64,000 nt of DNA, from positions 186,001 through 250,000 of the forward strand of contig NW_025408685.1 of assembly GCF_020360975.1 (NCBI RefSeq), written 5' to 3'. The notes beneath the pieces were generated by a model. It saw only the letters and a program-made list of their open reading frames with translations, was not told the origin of the DNA and searched no databases. Positions within the stretch are counted from its first letter, which is position 1. Every line of letters starts with the position of its first letter. The position numbers and the translations under genes were made by a program. Source of the DNA: Hirsutella rhossiliensis. Taxonomy: Eukaryota; Ascomycota; Sordariomycetes; Hypocreales; Ophiocordycipitaceae. This document shows, one piece after another, positions 61,104-64,000 of this stretch.

Positions 61104-64000
61104 CAGGGATGGACATCTTACGAATCTATCGAATCGAACGCCAAGACTTGGCGTTCGAATCGAATAGTGCCTCTGCAGATTCGCATCGAATCGAACGCGT
61201 GAAAATTCTTGTGCCTTCGATTCGACCTCGAATCGAATGTGTCTCCAGTATATTCGCATCGAATCGAACGCGTCTCCCGTAGATTCGATATCTATCGAAT
61301 GCCAGGGTTCGATCGAATTCGTATCGAATTCGATCGAACGTGGGACTTCAGCGGAGATCGGGGCATCAAACGTGCGTTGCACCGACATGTCTTTGCCACC
61401 ATCACGAGGGCTACTACATCCCTCGACTTAAGAAGTGCCAAGGGGTGTACAGACATCATGGCTGCAGCAGATGAGACGTCGAAAGCACGGTCAATTGCTG
61501 TCCTAACAAACTGGTCAAATGTCACTCGGCCCCTTCAGCGACGCAAGAGCATCAACCCATTGATCTTCGTTGAGGCTAAACAGCGGCAGTGAAGGCGTGT
61601 AGATCCCAGCTTTACTCCACGATCGAATGCATTGAGCCATCGCTACGATCTCCCTCCGCAACCGGCTTCGCAATGGTGCCGTCATACGTCCTGCACTGCT
61701 AAACGTCCTCTCGCTTTCCGCGGACGTCGATGGAATCGTAAGCATGTCTACTGCCATCAAAGACAGTCGCGGATATCGGCTCCGGTTGATCTTCCACCAG
61801 TCAATCGGTCTGCTTCTGTAGTGGTGGCTGTTGACGACGTCCTCGGCACAATATCGAGCATATTCGTCATCACCAGTCGCTCCCGCCGTAGACGGTTTCG
61901 TCTTTCGGTTACTCTTGCGGGCACCTGACGCTCCGAACGAGCCCTGGTTGAATGGCGAACCAGCTACAGTCCTAGCAAGTCTCCGCTCAATGTAATCCAT
62001 GGAGGCCTCATCAGACGTAGCGAGGATCTCGTTGTCAACGTCGCGCTCCCTATACTTCTCCCAGATCTCCAAGAGCTTTGCTTCGTATTCCAACCGCCAA
62101 CTCTTCGTCTTCCGAGAGGGTACTGAGACCACAGTTGATCGAGAAGGCGCCACTTTTCGCAGGATTGAAGACAACAGCCCCGACATATGCAGCGCTAGTC
62201 AGCCGGCTGTAATATTTATGCAGCTTCTTCCATCCGAGCTTGATATAGACCTTGAGAAGCCTGCGGGTCCTGCTATCGAGCCCGTCATAAATGGCTACTT
62301 CGACGTCCTTCTTCTCCCTGGTCACTGGATCCTCAACCTCTTCGAAGATTGTGCCTTGATAGCACTTTCGAGGTGGTCAAGTAAGATCTCAAAGACAGGG
62401 AAGTATTCATCGAAACTGCCACATGTGGACCTACCACCGGGAACACCGCTGCCCTGAAGTTGCTTGTTGGCAATCTCGAAAGGCTTCAGAAGCTTGACAA
62501 GTACCCCGATAACTTTCCAGTCGTACGCACTTAAGCGGTATTGCAGAACTGCCGGCTTCGTTCTGTCACAGAGGCCCTCGGTTTCCCACCGGTTCTGAAC
62601 GTCATTGAAGAAGGTATTGAGCGCCGGGCGGAGTCGAAGAGCCCGTTCCATCATACGCATGTCCGAGTTCCACCGGGTGGCATTGTTGAAGGCCCAGTGA
62701 AGTGTTGTTCCGTGGCCGGATTCCTTGCGTTGAGACGGAAGAAACTGTTCGTACAGCTGTGTGTTTCGCAGCTGAAGACCGATGTTATGGAGCATTCCAG
62801 GGGCGCCGTTCTGACTGTACTCCCTGAAGGTGGCAGCATTGATCTCCTCCGGAGCCGGGTGGGACGATATGAGGTCCTCATCTGGGATTTCAACGGCAGT
62901 GTTTGCTCCTGGGTCTTCGTCCGTACCGTCCTCCATCTCTCCATTTAGGGCCTCGTCGATAGCTTGATCAACTGGCTCCTCGTCGTCATCTAGATCGTCC
63001 CCATCGGCAGCAACAATTGCAGCAAAATTCTCTCGCTTCGAACCGTACAGCATTGCCCGTACACAGAGGTTGATGATATGCGCAGCGCATCGGATCCGTC
63101 GCTCTCCGGGTGAGAAGCCATGCTCAAAGGCAAGGTCTTCCATGCAGGTGTCATTGTTTGCAGCATTGTCCAGTGTGAAGTAGCCGACCGTGTCTGGGTT
63201 GTTGACTTGCCAGAATGCCAGTGTATCGGCGACCTCATCGGCAAGCGACGCACCGTTGTGTTTGCCGAGAGAGGTCGCAGCCCAAGGAGGATGCGGTGTT
63301 GGGCAAAGTCGTGATCAATGAATTGAGCATTGATGCCCAGAAATGCGGTGTAGGACTTGGATGACCAGCCGTCGAAGGAGAAGTGAACCTGTGATCGAGC
63401 GGTGCGAAGTACTTCCATTACGGGCCCGACGGCACCTCTGTATTCAGATTCGAGCATGCGAAGTAGCGTCTTCCCAGAGGGTATATGGGTCGCATCAAGG
63501 AGCGGATTGCCGTAGAGAAGGAGCCGTTGGAACCTCTCGGTGTTGACGATATCGAATGGCAGATTATGGTACGTGATCCAGTCGAGTAGGAGCACCCGGA
63601 GCCCCTTGCTGTTGAATCTTCCACGCAGCTTGCTGACAAGGAACTGGTCGTGCGGATTATTGAAGTCGGCACCAATGAAGTGGGTGATGGGCCGGCCGTC
63701 CAGAGATGAGGCTCGCACGCCTCCGGCAACGTCGTTTGGGGCCTGCCAAGTGAACACTCATGTTGCTGGTATATCTCCGAACGGCACACACTTACCAGAA
63801 TTCCGTGGGCGTTACGAAGGTGCTTCTTGATAGCGGCTCCTGTTGAGCAGACGAAGCAGAAGTCTGACTTCTTCTTGAAGCCTCGGGCGAAGCAATCCGC
63901 GCAGATCCACTTCAGCCTGTTGCCCTGGCGCGAGGTGGACCGGTCCTCAACACGATACCCGTATTGCTGCCACCACGCCCTCGTATCCTGGCCGCCAGTA
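61104..64000 (-). mobile_element. hAT transposon (61-kb family), right part beyond the window
   Basis: Starts CAGGGATGGACATCTTACG at 61,104, preceded by CCTTCGCG, the expected 8-bp duplication candidate. The end carries repeated TCGCATCGAATCGAAC motifs (about 61,180-61,275) like those at 24,094-24,563. The minus-strand transposase gene fills the rest to the window end; the other terminus is outside the window, so the duplication cannot be confirmed. Confidence 0.85.
61515..64000 (-). pseudogene. hAT transposase, frameshifted, N terminus at window edge
   Basis: From the window edge the minus strand encodes a BED-type finger (LKWICADCFARGFKKKSDF, IKKHLRNAHGI), followed by a probable intron donor GTAAGT near 63,797. 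Then LLLDWITYHNLPFDIVNTER, SQVHFSFDGWSSKSYTAFLG (first Asp), and in the next frame VGYFTLDNAANNDTCMEDLA (second Asp), RIRCAAHIINLCVRAMLYG, FNNATRWNSDMRMMERALRL and, after two further shifts, MLTIPSTSAESERTFSSAGR, the hATC dimerisation domain. Frame changes near 63,250, 62,330 and 62,100 indicate an inactive gene unless some are introns. Confidence 0.85.

Overview
The window looks like a transposon-dense, gene-poor accessory region of a filamentous ascomycete (Pezizomycotina) genome. Support for this: short introns with CTAAC/TACTAAC branch sites and GT-AG (one GC-AG) borders, fungal-type BTB, BAH and MYND protein families, and fungal mobile elements (Helitron, Tad-type LINE, Ty1/Copia, hAT, MULE, Crypton). 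No tRNA, rRNA or CRISPR array was seen. Most transposase and polyprotein genes carry frameshifts. The repeats are not A+T-rich, so heavy repeat-induced point mutation is not apparent.

Layout. 0.6-13.3 kb: a decayed Helitron (Rep plus PIF1-like helicase, minus strand), a second Helitron helicase copy, a broken MYND-finger gene and a solo Copia LTR with its target duplication, bracketed by inverted clusters of a GCCTTGAGGAACG repeat. 14.5-16.4 kb: a BAH-domain gene with two lesions. 16.6-19.3 kb: LINE endonuclease and Helitron fragments. 19.3-22.7 kb: a Crypton-like tyrosine-recombinase element with unusual inverted ends. 22.9-24.1 kb: an apparently intact three-exon BTB gene. 24.1-24.6 kb: a hAT end. 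24.8-38.5 kb: a three-level nest, each level proven by its own target-site duplication: a Copia element (5-bp TSD CAGTG, LTRs identical over 152 bp) holds a hAT element (8-bp TSD GTGGTAGT), which holds a Tad-like LINE (17-bp TSD). 38.5-39.5 kb: a hAT fragment.

40.7-46.07 kb is the most unusual segment: an endogenous viral element with three long open reading frames in strongly G/C-biased codons. They encode a candidate structural protein, an SF3 (D5-like) helicase, and, divergently, a family-B DNA polymerase with all exonuclease and polymerase motifs. The polymerase is cut off at its C terminus where it joins the gag end of a retrotransposon. I cannot assign it to a virus family.

46.07-53.0 kb: a truncated retrotransposon and a minus-strand Copia element whose leader has an A-B-A-B repeat. 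53-57.9 kb: a Crypton-like end, a truncated Copia LTR, GTAAGT-rich sequence and a secreted six-hairpin glycosidase-like pseudogene, the clearest host metabolic gene relic. 58.06-60.87 kb: an intact MULE transposon with perfect 65-bp inverted repeats. 61.1 kb to the window end: a hAT element of the same family as the 24.1-kb end.
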